Positions 23,529 to 32,081 of a stretch of 33,445 nt of DNA are shown in pieces. Source of the stretch: JAMZMI01 sp047632435. Lineage in GTDB: Bacteria > Bacteroidota > Bacteroidia > Cytophagales > Cyclobacteriaceae. Made by a program: the position numbers and the translations under genes. The notes below the pieces were generated by a model. It was not told the origin of the DNA. It saw nothing but the letters and a program-made list of their open reading frames with translations, and did not search any database. The stretch is taken from the NCBI GenBank assembly GCA_047632435.1, contig JBLICU010000032.1, positions 1 through 33,445 on the forward strand. The letters are read 5' to 3'. Each line of letters starts with the position of its first letter. Within the stretch, counting starts at the first letter, position 1.

Positions 23529-24518
23529 TTGGTCAAAATAGGAAACATTGAAATAGGGGAATTCCCACTCTTGCTTGCCCCAATGGAGGACGTAAGTGAT
23601 CCTCCATTTCGCGCAGTGTGTAAAGAAAATGGAGCGGATCTGATGTACACTGAATTTATATCTTCAGAAGGGTTGATTCGCAATGCGACTAAAAGTATGG
23701 AGAAGCTCGATATCTATGATTACGAGCGGCCAATCGGCATTCAAATTTTCGGAGATAAGATTGAGTCGATGCGAATAGCTGCTGCTATTGCCGAGGAAGC
23801 CAATCCTGAAATCATTGATATCAACTATGGTTGTCCGGTGAAAAAAGTAGCCTGCAAAGGTGCTGGAGCTGGTATACTACTTGATCTTCCCAAGATGCAA
23901 GCTATGTCCGCCGAAATTGTAAAAGCAGTTTCAAAACCCGTTACTGTTAAAACCAGACTTGGTTGGGATGACAGTACTATCCGTATTGTGGAGGTCGCAA
24001 AAAGACTTCAAGATGTGGGGATTCAGGCCTTGACAATTCATGGCAGAACGCGTCAGCAGATGTATAAAGGGGAGGCAGATTGGACTAAAATTGCAGAGGT
24101 AAAAAATCATCCGGATATTCATATTCCAATTTTTGGAAATGGTGATATTGATAGCCCTGAAAAGGCGCTGGAATACAAAATTAAATATGGAGTGGATGGA
24201 ATCATGATTGGAAGAGCCTCTATTGGTTATCCATGGATCTTCAATGAGATCAAACATTTTCTTAAAACGGGCGAACATTTACCTCCTCCAGATCTTGAAG
24301 AAAGAGTGAAAGTAGCTAAAAAACACCTTGATTTTTCTGTGCAATGGAAAGGGGATTTGAAGGGGATTTTTGAAATGCGGAGACATTACACCAATTACTT
24401 TAAAGGCATTCCGAATTTTAAACCTTATAGAACGCGACTGGTAGAATCTTGCTCATACGAAGAAATACAATCGATTTTGGCAGAGATTCCAGAAGTCTTT
24501 GACGGTATGCCCGCTTAG
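23529..24518 (+). CDS. dusB: tRNA-dihydrouridine synthase
   Basis: An FMN-dependent reductase that converts uridine to dihydrouridine in the tRNA D-loop. The 329-aa length is normal. Motifs are LAPMEDVSDPPFRAVCKENG at the start, INYGCPVKKVACKGAGAGIL (the catalytic Cys is in GCP), VKTRLGWDD, LTIHGRTRQQMYKGEADW and GNGDIDSPEKAL with MIGRASIGYPWIF (FMN phosphate site). The C-terminal helical domain follows. The start is a TTG at 23529 (LVKIGNIEIGEFP reading); no ATG lies upstream in frame. The EamA transporter gene begins about 9 bases after its stop. Confidence 0.96.
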   Translation: MVKIGNIEIGEFPLLLAPMEDVSDPPFRAVCKENGADLMYTEFISSEGLIRNATKSMEKLDIYDYERPIGIQIFGDKIESMRIAAAIAEEANPEIIDINYGCPVKKVACKGAGAGILLDLPKMQAMSAEIVKAVSKPVTVKTRLGWDDSTIRIVEVAKRLQDVGIQALTIHGRTRQQMYKGEADWTKIAEVKNHPDIHIPIFGNGDIDSPEKALEYKIKYGVDGIMIGRASIGYPWIFNEIKHFLKTGEHLPPPDLEERVKVAKKHLDFSVQWKGDLKGIFEMRRHYTNYFKGIPNFKPYRTRLVESCSYEEIQSILAEIPEVFDGMPA

Positions 24519-24527
24519 CGGAATGTG

Positions 24528-25418
24528 ATGTCAGAGAAAACAACCGTCAAAGCCTGGGTTTTACTTTTTGCACTTTCTCTAATCTGGGGCAGCTCTTTTA
24601 TCTTGATCAAACGAGGATTGGTTGGTCTTTCACCCATGGAAGTTGGGGCGCTTAGAATACTCTCCGCCGGAATTGTGATGTTACCTTTTGCAATTAGAAG
24701 ATTCAATCGCATTCCATTGGCCAGTCTGAAATACGTTGTGATAGTTGGTTTGGCTGGCAGTCTTATACCATCCTTTCTATTTGCTTTTGCTCAAACGCGT
24801 ATTCCCAGCTCTCTTACGGGAGTACTCAATGCAGTCACGCCTATTTTCACCATATTGATTAGTGTATTCATTTACAATCAAAAGAAAAGCCCAAAAATAT
24901 TCTTTGGGATAATTTTAGGATTCATTGGAACCTCAATTCTGATGACTTCCGGCTCAACTTCAAGTTTGAGTGGATTTAATGCTTATGCCCTGTTGATTTT
25001 AGCAGCCACCATATTATATGCGGTCAATGGGAACGTCATAAAATTTCACCTGAGTGGCGTTTCATCCGTGACCATAGCGAGCGTTTCCCTTGTCGTCGGA
25101 GGATTTATGTCGGGTATTTACCTTCTTGTCTTTACAGAGTTTTTCACATCCATTTGGGTTTCAAATGATGTGGTTCAGGCTTCAGGCTATATAGTATTGT
25201 TAGGAATTTTAGGTACGGCAGTGGCGTTGATTATATTCAATAACTTGGTTTCTCTGACCGACCCGGTATTCACCTCTTCAGTTACTTATATCATTCCAGT
25301 AATTGCTATTCTTTGGGGAATTTGGGATGGTGAAACCCTAAATGCATCACATTTTATTGGAATATTCATGATTCTTCTAGGCGTATACATCACAAATAGG
25401 CTCAGCCGGGTTAAATAA
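24528..25418 (+). CDS. EamA/DMT-family transporter
   Basis: A membrane transporter of about 296 residues with ten hydrophobic segments, arranged as two EamA repeats. The start of repeat one is WVLLFALSLIWGSSFILIKR, with PMEVGALRILSAG. Repeat two begins LSGFNAYALLILAATILYAV. The ATG at 24528 is chosen; the GTG at 24525 is an equally possible start. It is 9 bases after dusB, so probably in the same transcript. The substrate cannot be told; family members export amino acids or other metabolites. A bidirectional terminator follows. Confidence 0.92.
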   Translation: MSEKTTVKAWVLLFALSLIWGSSFILIKRGLVGLSPMEVGALRILSAGIVMLPFAIRRFNRIPLASLKYVVIVGLAGSLIPSFLFAFAQTRIPSSLTGVLNAVTPIFTILISVFIYNQKKSPKIFFGIILGFIGTSILMTSGSTSSLSGFNAYALLILAATILYAVNGNVIKFHLSGVSSVTIASVSLVVGGFMSGIYLLVFTEFFTSIWVSNDVVQASGYIVLLGILGTAVALIIFNNLVSLTDPVFTSSVTYIIPVIAILWGIWDGETLNASHFIGIFMILLGVYITNRLSRVK

Positions 25419-25456
25419 AAAAAGGCTTATTTCTATTTAGAAATAAGCCTTTTTAA
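25417..25456. terminator. Bidirectional rho-independent terminator
   Basis: A long perfect stem, AAAAAGGCTTATTTCT pairing with AGAAATAAGCCTTTTT around a 4-base loop (ATTT), flanked by A-run and T-run. It sits between the convergent EamA gene and zinc-ribbon protein gene and can stop transcription from both sides. Confidence 0.92.
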
Positions 25457-25473
25457 TCGTGCTTATTGTGCTA

Positions 25474-26406
25474 TTAAATAGACTCTTGTCTTAGTTTCGA
25501 AAAGTCAGATTCATCCAAGAATTTTTTAGCTTGTTCTCTATTTTGAAATTCGTAAATCTTAGTATCCCCAAGAGAATCGTGAATTTCGATTTTGATCATT
25601 TCAATATGACGATCATGTGGATACGCATGTCCCGAATCGGTTGCATGGAGGGCGTCCAATATACCTGATTTCTCAAATTTATTGGTCAGCTTCATCGTCT
25701 TTCTTTTTATTCTTCCGCAGTAACTGCACTTGTATTCTTTTTCTATTTCACCATCTTCAGTATCTGTTGGTTTTTTCAGAACTTCTTCTTTTTCCAATTT
25801 AAGAGTCTGGAAACCACACCTGTCGCACTCAAGCGCATTTAGATGACCCTTATATTTCTCAATATGAGTGTCGCCTGTTGCTTCGTCAATCCACACATCA
25901 TAGTCCACTGAGAACGCATCTTCTTCTGCCTGCATTCCTTCATCCAAATATGCATCCTCTTCGTCTTCAGCCAAAAGTTTCATTTTATTGCCTGTGGCCG
26001 GATTGATTCGTGGCGCGTATCTGAGTCTATTCAGCTTTTTCTCTAAAGGGCCAGGATAATAATACCTGAAAATTAGAAAAGCGATATATCCATGTAATGT
26101 TCCCAAACAAAGTGAAATGAATATGCGAATAGAAAACCAGACAATACTCAATTCAACTATATCTGTTTTTGTCGTATTAGCAATAAAAAAAATACCTGAT
26201 GCCAAGGCATAGTTGACATACAAATACGCGTTTATTTCAGATTGGCTTGCCAATTCAAATTTTTGCTTATGACCCTTTGCAGCAATATATCTAATTTGAT
26301 ACCGTAGAAACAGAATTACTGACAAGGCTATACTGCCTATAAAAGCATACCACATTACTTGACTCCATGTCTCGAGAAATGCTACATAAGCTTCTTTATT
26401 TTCCAT
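25474..26406 (-). CDS. Membrane protein with cytosolic zinc ribbon, unknown function
   Basis: I do not recognise the family by name. This 310-aa protein has three hydrophobic segments near the N-terminus (about 17-36, 57-76 and a long one at 84-113). A basic stretch (LEKKLNRLRYAPR) and an acidic patch (about 145-170) follow. A zinc ribbon comes next, with CDRCG (C194, C197) and CSYCG (C227, C230), flanked by matching LKLEKEE and TMKLTNKF strands. The C-terminal part (about 265-310) is a small alpha/beta unit ending with a helix. The first two Cys pairs stand 30 residues apart around a polar loop. It stands alone between a terminator and a long intergenic region. A role in sensing or in an assembly at the membrane would be a guess. 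Confidence 0.85.
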   Translation of the reverse strand: MENKEAYVAFLETWSQVMWYAFIGSIALSVILFLRYQIRYIAAKGHKQKFELASQSEINAYLYVNYALASGIFFIANTTKTDIVELSIVWFSIRIFISLCLGTLHGYIAFLIFRYYYPGPLEKKLNRLRYAPRINPATGNKMKLLAEDEEDAYLDEGMQAEEDAFSVDYDVWIDEATGDTHIEKYKGHLNALECDRCGFQTLKLEKEEVLKKPTDTEDGEIEKEYKCSYCGRIKRKTMKLTNKFEKSGILDALHATDSGHAYPHDRHIEMIKIEIHDSLGDTKIYEFQNREQAKKFLDESDFSKLRQESI

Positions 26407-26827
26407 AATTATTAATTAAGTGATTCGTAAAATTAACTATCAAAATGATACTATCAAATATATAGATAGTGCAGATTACTTGTTTTCAATGAGTTATTAA
26501 AGTTATAACTGTTTAGTTATTGGAATAATACAAAATAAACGTAAAAAATAGCTGGAATGGGCGCCAAGTTACGAAATCCATGACAATTTTTAGATATTTT
26601 TATTTCTATTTTCCTTAACCCAGATCTTAAATACCTGCTAAATGCTGGTCAATTGTTAATTGCGAGATTTAGATACAAACACTTTTGCGTACTTATTTAC
26701 TGGATTGATTTGGAAAGGTTGAAATGAGACCCCTAAAAAATTGAATGAATTTTAATTTCAAATACTTTTTATCATTTTTTTTATATAACATGCATTACTT
26801 GATTGAAAGCCATAAACTAACTCACCT
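26407..26827. other. 421-base AT-rich intergenic region between divergent genes
   Basis: It must hold the promoters of the zinc-ribbon protein (minus) and of glycogen synthase (plus). On the minus side TATATTTG (26455-26462) is an exact -7 box, 49 bases before the ATG. ACTATC and GATAGT form a short inverted repeat around 26450-26470. On the plus side I find no exact TAnnTTTG, but a 13-codon open frame (26790-26831) ends over the glycogen synthase start. No tRNA, sRNA fold or coding remnant could be made out in the rest. Confidence 0.6.
26455..26462 (-). promoter_or_regulatory. Candidate -7 promoter box of the zinc-ribbon protein gene
   Basis: Minus-strand TATATTTG matches TAnnTTTG. The nearest TTG upstream is 24 bases away (26487-26489), longer than the usual 19-21, so only the -7 part is persuasive. 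Confidence 0.35.
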
Positions 26828-26831
26828 ATGA
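26790..26831 (+). CDS. Possible 13-residue upstream ORF coupled to glycogen synthase
   Basis: ATG at 26790 opens a frame reading MHYLIESHKLTHL and stops with TGA at 26829-26831, overlapping the ATG of glycogen synthase in an ATGA. Three of 13 codons are His. It might be a leader peptide that brings ribosomes to the downstream start. An ORF this short arises easily by chance, and there is no Shine-Dalgarno sequence before it. Confidence 0.25.
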   Translation: MHYLIESHKLTHL

Positions 26832-28651
26832 CCGACACTATTAAACGGTTGACGAAAGGCCACATTAAAAACACATTATTGATTGAAACTGCATGGGAAG
26901 TTTTAAATCAAGTAGGAGGTATATATACCGTAATCAGATCCAAGGTGCCAACCGTGATTCCCAAGTGGGGATCAAATTATTGCCTTTTGGGGCCTTATAT
27001 GCCTCACAATGTCGCCACCGAGTTTGAGCCGATTGAAAAATCTACTGACATATTTAGTAAGGCTGCCATTAAAATGCGTGAGATGGGTTTTGGCGTACAT
27101 TATGGCGAATGGTTGATTTCGGGACGGCCGAAAGTGGTTCTTTTTGATCTTGGTTCTGGTATGTCAAAACTCGGGGAAATTAAGTATTTGCTCTGGCAAC
27201 ATCACGGAATCCCAAGTCCATCGGATGACTTTTTGCTTAATGATGTATTGGTATTTGGCGAAATGGTGAGGATTTATTTGACAGAGCTTGCCAATCTGGC
27301 CAAAGGAGCAAAAAAAATTATTGCGCATTTTCATGAATGGATGTCGGCATCAGGGCTACCTGAGCTAAGAAGACAAAATGTTGATGTCAAAACAATTTTT
27401 ACTACTCATGCTACTTTGCTTGGGAGATATGTGGCCATGAATGATCCACTGTTTTATGATCATCTTCCTTTTCTAGATTGGCAGAAAGAAGCCAATCATT
27501 TCAACATACAGACGAGTGCAGGACTGGAGCGGGCGGCAGCACATGGTTGCCATATCTTCACTACTGTGAGTGAAGTGACTGCAGTGGAGTGCCGGCAGTT
27601 ATTAGGACGTGATCCTGACGTGATCCTGCCAAATGGGATCAATAACCAACGATTTGAAGTATTGCATGAGTTTCAAAACATGCACCTCGTAGCGAAGAAG
27701 AAAATTCATGATTTCACCATGTCACATTTCTTTGCCTCTTATAATTTTGATTTAGATAAAACCTTATATTTTTTCACATCAGGCAGGTACGAATATCTCA
27801 ATAAAGGCTATGACTTGACGTTGGAAGCACTTGCCAGGTTAAACCACAGATTGCAAACGGAAAAATCGGACATTACCGTAGTAATGTTTTTTATAACCAA
27901 AAGACCATATCATGGCATCAATCCAACCATTCTTCACTCACGTGCATTGCTTGAAGAATTTAGAAATACTATTGATGCAATAAAGGAACAAATAGGAAGT
28001 AAACTTCTGTTCGAATCCATAGCGAGAACCGATAACAGATTACCAGAATTGAAAGAATTTGTAGATGATTACTGGAGATTGAGATACAGACGAACTTTAC
28101 AATCTTGGAAATCGGACAATTTACCTCCTATAGTTACACATAATCTTCAAGATGATTCGACAGATGAGATTTTAAATTTCTTGCGGACATCCAATCTATT
28201 GAATCACAAATCTGACCGGGTGAAAGTGGTTTATCATCCTGATTTCATCAATTATACAAACCCACTCTTCAGTATGGATTATGGTCAGTTTGTCCGTGGT
28301 TGTCATCTTGGAGTATTCCCTAGCTATTATGAGCCATGGGGTTATACCCCTTTAGAATGTATCGCGAGTGGCGTACCTACTATCACGAGTGACCTGGCAG
28401 GATTTGGTGACTATGTGAACGAAAATGTAAAAGATCACGATAAGCGAGGAGTTTATATTGTCAAAAGAAAGCAAAAGACATTTGATGATTCGGCAGGTCA
28501 ATTGGCCAACCGTATGTACAATTATATTCGGTTGAACAGGAGAGAAAGAATCGAACTTAGAAATCGAACAGAGGCATCAGCACCACTTTTTGACTGGGCC
28601 ACATTGATCAAGCACTATGATAATGCTTATGTTCAGGCACTTGAGCTTTGA
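26828..28651 (+). CDS. Eukaryotic-type (GT3) glycogen synthase
   Basis: Transfers glucose from UDP-glucose (or ADP-glucose) to glycogen ends. The 607-aa sequence belongs to GT family 3, the animal/fungal type, not the bacterial GT5 GlgA. It begins with ETAWEVLNQVGGIYTVIRSK (20-39), which matches the GT3 start EVAWEVxNKVGGIYTV. It carries PPIVTHNLQDDSTDEIL, DRVKVVYHPDFIN, and the catalytic region FVRGCHLGVFPSYYEPWGYT with ECIASGVPT. An arginine-rich segment near 571-582 (RRERIELRNRTE) corresponds to the glucose-6-phosphate-responsive helix of the animal and yeast enzymes. No other glycogen genes lie near it. It ends tail-to-tail with ctpA in the shared palindrome TGATCA. Confidence 0.95.
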   Translation: MTDTIKRLTKGHIKNTLLIETAWEVLNQVGGIYTVIRSKVPTVIPKWGSNYCLLGPYMPHNVATEFEPIEKSTDIFSKAAIKMREMGFGVHYGEWLISGRPKVVLFDLGSGMSKLGEIKYLLWQHHGIPSPSDDFLLNDVLVFGEMVRIYLTELANLAKGAKKIIAHFHEWMSASGLPELRRQNVDVKTIFTTHATLLGRYVAMNDPLFYDHLPFLDWQKEANHFNIQTSAGLERAAAHGCHIFTTVSEVTAVECRQLLGRDPDVILPNGINNQRFEVLHEFQNMHLVAKKKIHDFTMSHFFASYNFDLDKTLYFFTSGRYEYLNKGYDLTLEALARLNHRLQTEKSDITVVMFFITKRPYHGINPTILHSRALLEEFRNTIDAIKEQIGSKLLFESIARTDNRLPELKEFVDDYWRLRYRRTLQSWKSDNLPPIVTHNLQDDSTDEILNFLRTSNLLNHKSDRVKVVYHPDFINYTNPLFSMDYGQFVRGCHLGVFPSYYEPWGYTPLECIASGVPTITSDLAGFGDYVNENVKDHDKRGVYIVKRKQKTFDDSAGQLANRMYNYIRLNRRERIELRNRTEASAPLFDWATLIKHYDNAYVQALEL

Positions 28652-30286
28652 TCACTTTTTGGCTAATTTGTTTGCTTCGGGAAGCAATTGGAGCGCTTTT
28701 AATACAATTTCATTTTCTTGATTTAATATTGGATAAAAGCCATTATTTTTCCAGAGACACCTGGCAATGTAAGCTTTAAGGTAATTTTTTATAAGTATTT
28801 GAGACTTTTGAAAGGAAATTTTATTGAATGATACACCGTTCAATTTTCCAGTTTCTATCAAATCGTTGACCATAATGTCATCGACAATAAAGCTTTTCTG
28901 AAAATCAGGGAATACCCATTTGGCCAATTCGTCTTTATGGTTTTCATAGTAGCGAATTGAAAACTCCTGAATGGAGTTGCTGTTGAATAATCGGACTAAA
29001 TAAGGGCTGTTTTTAGAAGTATCTAAGGGAACGAAGAAGTCAGGAATGATTCCACCACCACCATAAACCACACGACCTTTGTCTGTTTTGAAAGTTAAGC
29101 TGTCATTTACTTTAATACTATCCTGACTAAAGACTTCACCATTTTCAAATCTTTCGTAATATTCCAAATGATAGCTATCTAAATCTTTTGAATATGGTTT
29201 TTGAATACATCTGCCACTTGGCGTGTAATATCTTGAGATCGTTAATCTCATAGCAGATCCATCACTTAGTTCTACTGGCATTTGCACTAATCCTTTGCCA
29301 TAAGATCTTCTTCCCACTACCAATGCCCGGTCATGATCTTGCAAAGCGCCCGCTACAATTTCTGAAGCTGAAGCAGACCCCTCATCTATTAATACAATTA
29401 TCGGTCCTGTTTCAAAATCACCTTTTTGATTGGATAGATATTCTGAATCATGTTTTGCATCCTTCCCTCGGGTATAGACGATCATCTGATTGTCCGCAAT
29501 CAACTCATCTACCAAATCAACCGCTTGCCCCATATATCCCCCCGGATTACCTGTGAGGTCAAGGATCAAGTTTTCCATTCCTTCTAATTTCAACTGAGTC
29601 AAGCCTTCTTTAAACTCCATATAGGTCGTTGCAGAAAAGCGGTTTACTTTGATATATCCTGTCACTTCATCAATCATATAAAAGACGTCCACAGAATATT
29701 GTGGGATTACGTCTCTTTCAATAATAAATTCTAAGAGTTCCTTGGATCCCTTTCTTTGAATCATCACAACAACTTTAGATCCTTTGGGTCCTCTAAGCAT
29801 CGAAATCACCATTCGGTTCGTCAGTCCGATTCCAGCAACTGATTCACCATCTACTGTTACTATTTTATCTCCTGATTTGATTCCTAGACTTTCGGATGGG
29901 CCACCGCTCAGTGGTGAAATCACATGAAGGGTGTCATGAAAAATATTGAATTCAATCCCGATTCCCTCAAAATTTCCCTCAAGCTGAGAATTGGTCATTT
30001 CAAGATCTTTGGCAGGGATATAAACCGAGTGTGGGTCAAGTTTGGTTAGCATTTCAGTAATGGCAGTCTCAACTAGCTCATCCGTATCAACTTCATCAAC
30101 ATAATCATTTTGAATGAAGCTGAGTACCTGCCGAAATTTTGTTATGCCTTTGTAAACTGTATTTACCCCCGGCGAAGAACCATCGGCCATATTGGCGCCA
30201 ATGAATATCCCAAATGCAATGGCTGCTGATATATAAATAGGTAAGCGAATGGCGCTTTTGCTGTTATTGTTTTTGTTTTCTTCCAC
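28652..30286 (-). CDS. C-terminal processing protease, S41 family
   Basis: A periplasmic, membrane-anchored serine protease of the CtpA/Prc family, 544 aa. An uncleaved signal or anchor helix lies at about 13-31. A PDZ domain spans about 95-180 (GNFEGIGIEFNI, VISPLSGGPSESLGIKSGDK). The catalytic dyad is S306 in GSASASEI and K331 in RSYGKGLVQ; their spacing of 25 equals that of E. coli Prc. The C-terminal part is long and helical after about residue 400. The start is GTG at 30286 (GTGGAAGAA). It is divergent from the RIC-like gene across 117 bases and convergent with glycogen synthase with no base between the stops. Confidence 0.95.
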   Translation of the reverse strand: MEENKNNNSKSAIRLPIYISAAIAFGIFIGANMADGSSPGVNTVYKGITKFRQVLSFIQNDYVDEVDTDELVETAITEMLTKLDPHSVYIPAKDLEMTNSQLEGNFEGIGIEFNIFHDTLHVISPLSGGPSESLGIKSGDKIVTVDGESVAGIGLTNRMVISMLRGPKGSKVVVMIQRKGSKELLEFIIERDVIPQYSVDVFYMIDEVTGYIKVNRFSATTYMEFKEGLTQLKLEGMENLILDLTGNPGGYMGQAVDLVDELIADNQMIVYTRGKDAKHDSEYLSNQKGDFETGPIIVLIDEGSASASEIVAGALQDHDRALVVGRRSYGKGLVQMPVELSDGSAMRLTISRYYTPSGRCIQKPYSKDLDSYHLEYYERFENGEVFSQDSIKVNDSLTFKTDKGRVVYGGGGIIPDFFVPLDTSKNSPYLVRLFNSNSIQEFSIRYYENHKDELAKWVFPDFQKSFIVDDIMVNDLIETGKLNGVSFNKISFQKSQILIKNYLKAYIARCLWKNNGFYPILNQENEIVLKALQLLPEANKLAKK

Positions 30287-30365
30287 AATCTTATTTTCAA
30301 AATCTAAAAATACAACTAACGATAAAATCTAACGCCATATATGTATGAATCGTTTTGGAAATAAC

Positions 30366-30398
30366 TTTGACTCTTGGTTTGAATAGTTTTTATCTTTG
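30366..30398 (+). promoter_or_regulatory. Bacteroidota promoter of the RIC-ruvX-def operon, nearly leaderless
   Basis: TTTG (30366-30369), a 21-base spacer and TATCTTTG (30391-30398) match the consensus TTTG-N19-21-TAnnTTTG in both halves. The -7 box ends only 5 bases before the ATG at 30404, so the mRNA would begin at or a few bases before the start codon. Confidence 0.65.
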
Positions 30399-30403
30399 TA
30401 AGA

Positions 30404-31120
30404 ATGAGGTTCTTTGATCAGACCATATCGACCATCGTTGACGAAAACTATATCCATGCCCGGGCATTGAGTTATCTCGGCATTGAATTTTATCTTCATC
30501 CAAATCAAAAATTAGGTTTGATATGTGAAGAAAAGGGATTGGTGGAAGAGCAGGTTTTGAGGAGTTTCTATTTATTCGATCAAAATCACAGACTTTCATT
30601 CAGGGAACTTCAAAACTACCCACTTCAGATAATCGTCCAGTATTTGAAGCACTCACATGCTGTTTTTATCAAAGAAAAACTACCGTATATCGCTCGATTG
30701 ATTAAGAATATTGAAGGAAAAGAAGATCTGAAGCTTATTTTTCCAGATTTTATTGAAGAGTTCATCAATCATATTTATTCTGAGGAGGACACAGTATTTA
30801 ACTATATCAATCAGCTCATCCTTATAGATCAGGGAAAAGAAGTCAATCCTGCTGGAGTTATGTTGAAGTTCCACAAATATTCTCTAAAGACGATTCATTC
30901 AGAACATCTCCTGGACGATGATATGTCAGGAATCAGGGCATTTGTAGAAGATATATCCGACCCTGACTTGCTTTGGCGGGTTATTTCAAATGAAATAAGG
31001 GCTTTTGATAGAGAGATGATGTACCATGCTCAGATTGAAAACCAGATCATGTTCCCCAAAGCAATTGCTTTGGAATCGACGGTGAATGAAAAAATGATTA
31101 AAATCAGCCAGCTTAATTAA
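30404..31120 (+). CDS. RIC/ScdA-like di-iron hemerythrin-domain protein (variant N-terminus)
   Basis: A 238-aa protein of the RIC (YtfE/ScdA) family, associated with repair of iron-sulfur centres after nitrosative or oxidative stress. The hemerythrin-like part has the metal-ligand pattern QYLKHSHAVFIKEKLPYIARL (H83, H85), HIYSEEDTVF (H123, E127/E128), HSEHLLDDD (H165, H168) and YHAQIENQIMFPKAI (H208, E212). The N-terminal 60 residues align with the ScdA_N domain, but its CCGG cysteine motif is absent; the equivalent stretch reads EFYLHPNQKLG. It is first in a tight operon with ruvX and def (1-base overlap with ruvX). The assignment rests on the His/Glu pattern; a stand-alone hemerythrin-like sensor is the alternative. 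Confidence 0.8.
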   Translation: MRFFDQTISTIVDENYIHARALSYLGIEFYLHPNQKLGLICEEKGLVEEQVLRSFYLFDQNHRLSFRELQNYPLQIIVQYLKHSHAVFIKEKLPYIARLIKNIEGKEDLKLIFPDFIEEFINHIYSEEDTVFNYINQLILIDQGKEVNPAGVMLKFHKYSLKTIHSEHLLDDDMSGIRAFVEDISDPDLLWRVISNEIRAFDREMMYHAQIENQIMFPKAIALESTVNEKMIKISQLN

Positions 31121-31533
31121 TGGCTAGAATCATGGCTATAGATTATGGAGCCAAACGCACTGGCATTGCAGTGACTGATCCTTTGATCATCATTGCATCA
31201 GCACTTACCACTGTGCCTTCTCACACCTTAATGGATTTTCTTAAAAATTATTTCCTTAAGGAGGATGTTGAGGAGATTGTTTTTGGAATGCCAATGAATA
31301 CAGATGGAACAGCGACCAACGCAACTCCGTTAGTGCAGGCGGCTGTCAATCGATTCAGGAAACTATTTCCAAATAAGAAACTATTTTTACATGACGAACG
31401 CTTTACGTCTAAAATGGCTCTTGCTTCCATGATTGCATCAGGATCTACAAAAAAAGACCGAAGGAACAAAGGCAACATAGACATGGTAAGCGCAACTATT
31501 ATTTTACAATCGTATTTGGAAACGCGTATATGA
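31120..31533 (+). CDS. ruvX: Putative pre-16S rRNA nuclease / Holliday-junction resolvase (YqgF)
   Basis: A 137-aa RNase-H-fold nuclease of the YqgF/RuvX family, which takes part in 16S rRNA 5' maturation and has been proposed to resolve Holliday junctions. It starts MARIMAIDYGAKRTGIAVTD with the first catalytic Asp (D8). Then come EIVFGMPMNTDGTATNAT, FLHDERFTSKMA (second acidic site) and a final KGNIDMVSATIILQSYL with the third Asp. Its ATG shares one base with the stop of the RIC-like gene, and its stop overlaps the ATG of def by 4 bases. The identity is clear. Confidence 0.95.
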   Translation: MARIMAIDYGAKRTGIAVTDPLIIIASALTTVPSHTLMDFLKNYFLKEDVEEIVFGMPMNTDGTATNATPLVQAAVNRFRKLFPNKKLFLHDERFTSKMALASMIASGSTKKDRRNKGNIDMVSATIILQSYLETRI

Positions 31534-32081
31534 TTTATCCCATTGTTTTATTTGGAGACCCAATATTGAAGAAAAAAGGACAGGAAATTCCGGTAGGTTC
31601 TGATATCAATGAAGTGGTTACTGACATGTTTGAAACCATGAAAGCTGCCAGCGGTGTAGGTTTGGCCGCTCCTCAGATTGGAAAATCACTTCGGTTGTTT
31701 GTTGTGGATAGTACGCCAATGCATGATGAGGGCGAAACGCCATTGGTTCAAGCGTTCATAAACCCTATTATTTTAGAAGAGGTTGGAGAAGAATGGGCTT
31801 TCGAAGAAGGTTGTCTTAGTATCCCTGGAATTCGTGAAGACGTGAGAAGAAATTCTAAAGTCAGAATCAGATATTATGATCTGGATTGGAATGAACATGA
31901 AGAAGAATACGATGATATCAAAGCAAGAATCATCCAGCATGAATATGACCATGTGGAAGGAGTACTTTTTACCGATTATTTGACTGCTTTCAAAAAGAAA
32001 TTGCTGAAAGGCAAATTGTTCAATATTAGCAGAGGTAAGGTGGATGCTGATTACCGTGTGCGTATTCCAGTAAAAAAATGA
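31530..32081 (+). CDS. def: Peptide deformylase
   Basis: Removes the formyl group from the N-terminal methionine of new proteins. The 183-aa sequence contains the three family motifs in order: GVGLAAPQIG (motif 1), EEGCLSIPG (motif 2, metal-ligand Cys) and IQHEYDHVEGVLFTD (motif 3, HExxH with two metal His and the catalytic Glu). It is coupled by ATGA to ruvX upstream and by 4 bases to the nitrilase-family gene downstream, so all four genes form an operon. Confidence 0.97.
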   Translation: MIYPIVLFGDPILKKKGQEIPVGSDINEVVTDMFETMKAASGVGLAAPQIGKSLRLFVVDSTPMHDEGETPLVQAFINPIILEEVGEEWAFEEGCLSIPGIREDVRRNSKVRIRYYDLDWNEHEEEYDDIKARIIQHEYDHVEGVLFTDYLTAFKKKLLKGKLFNISRGKVDADYRVRIPVKK

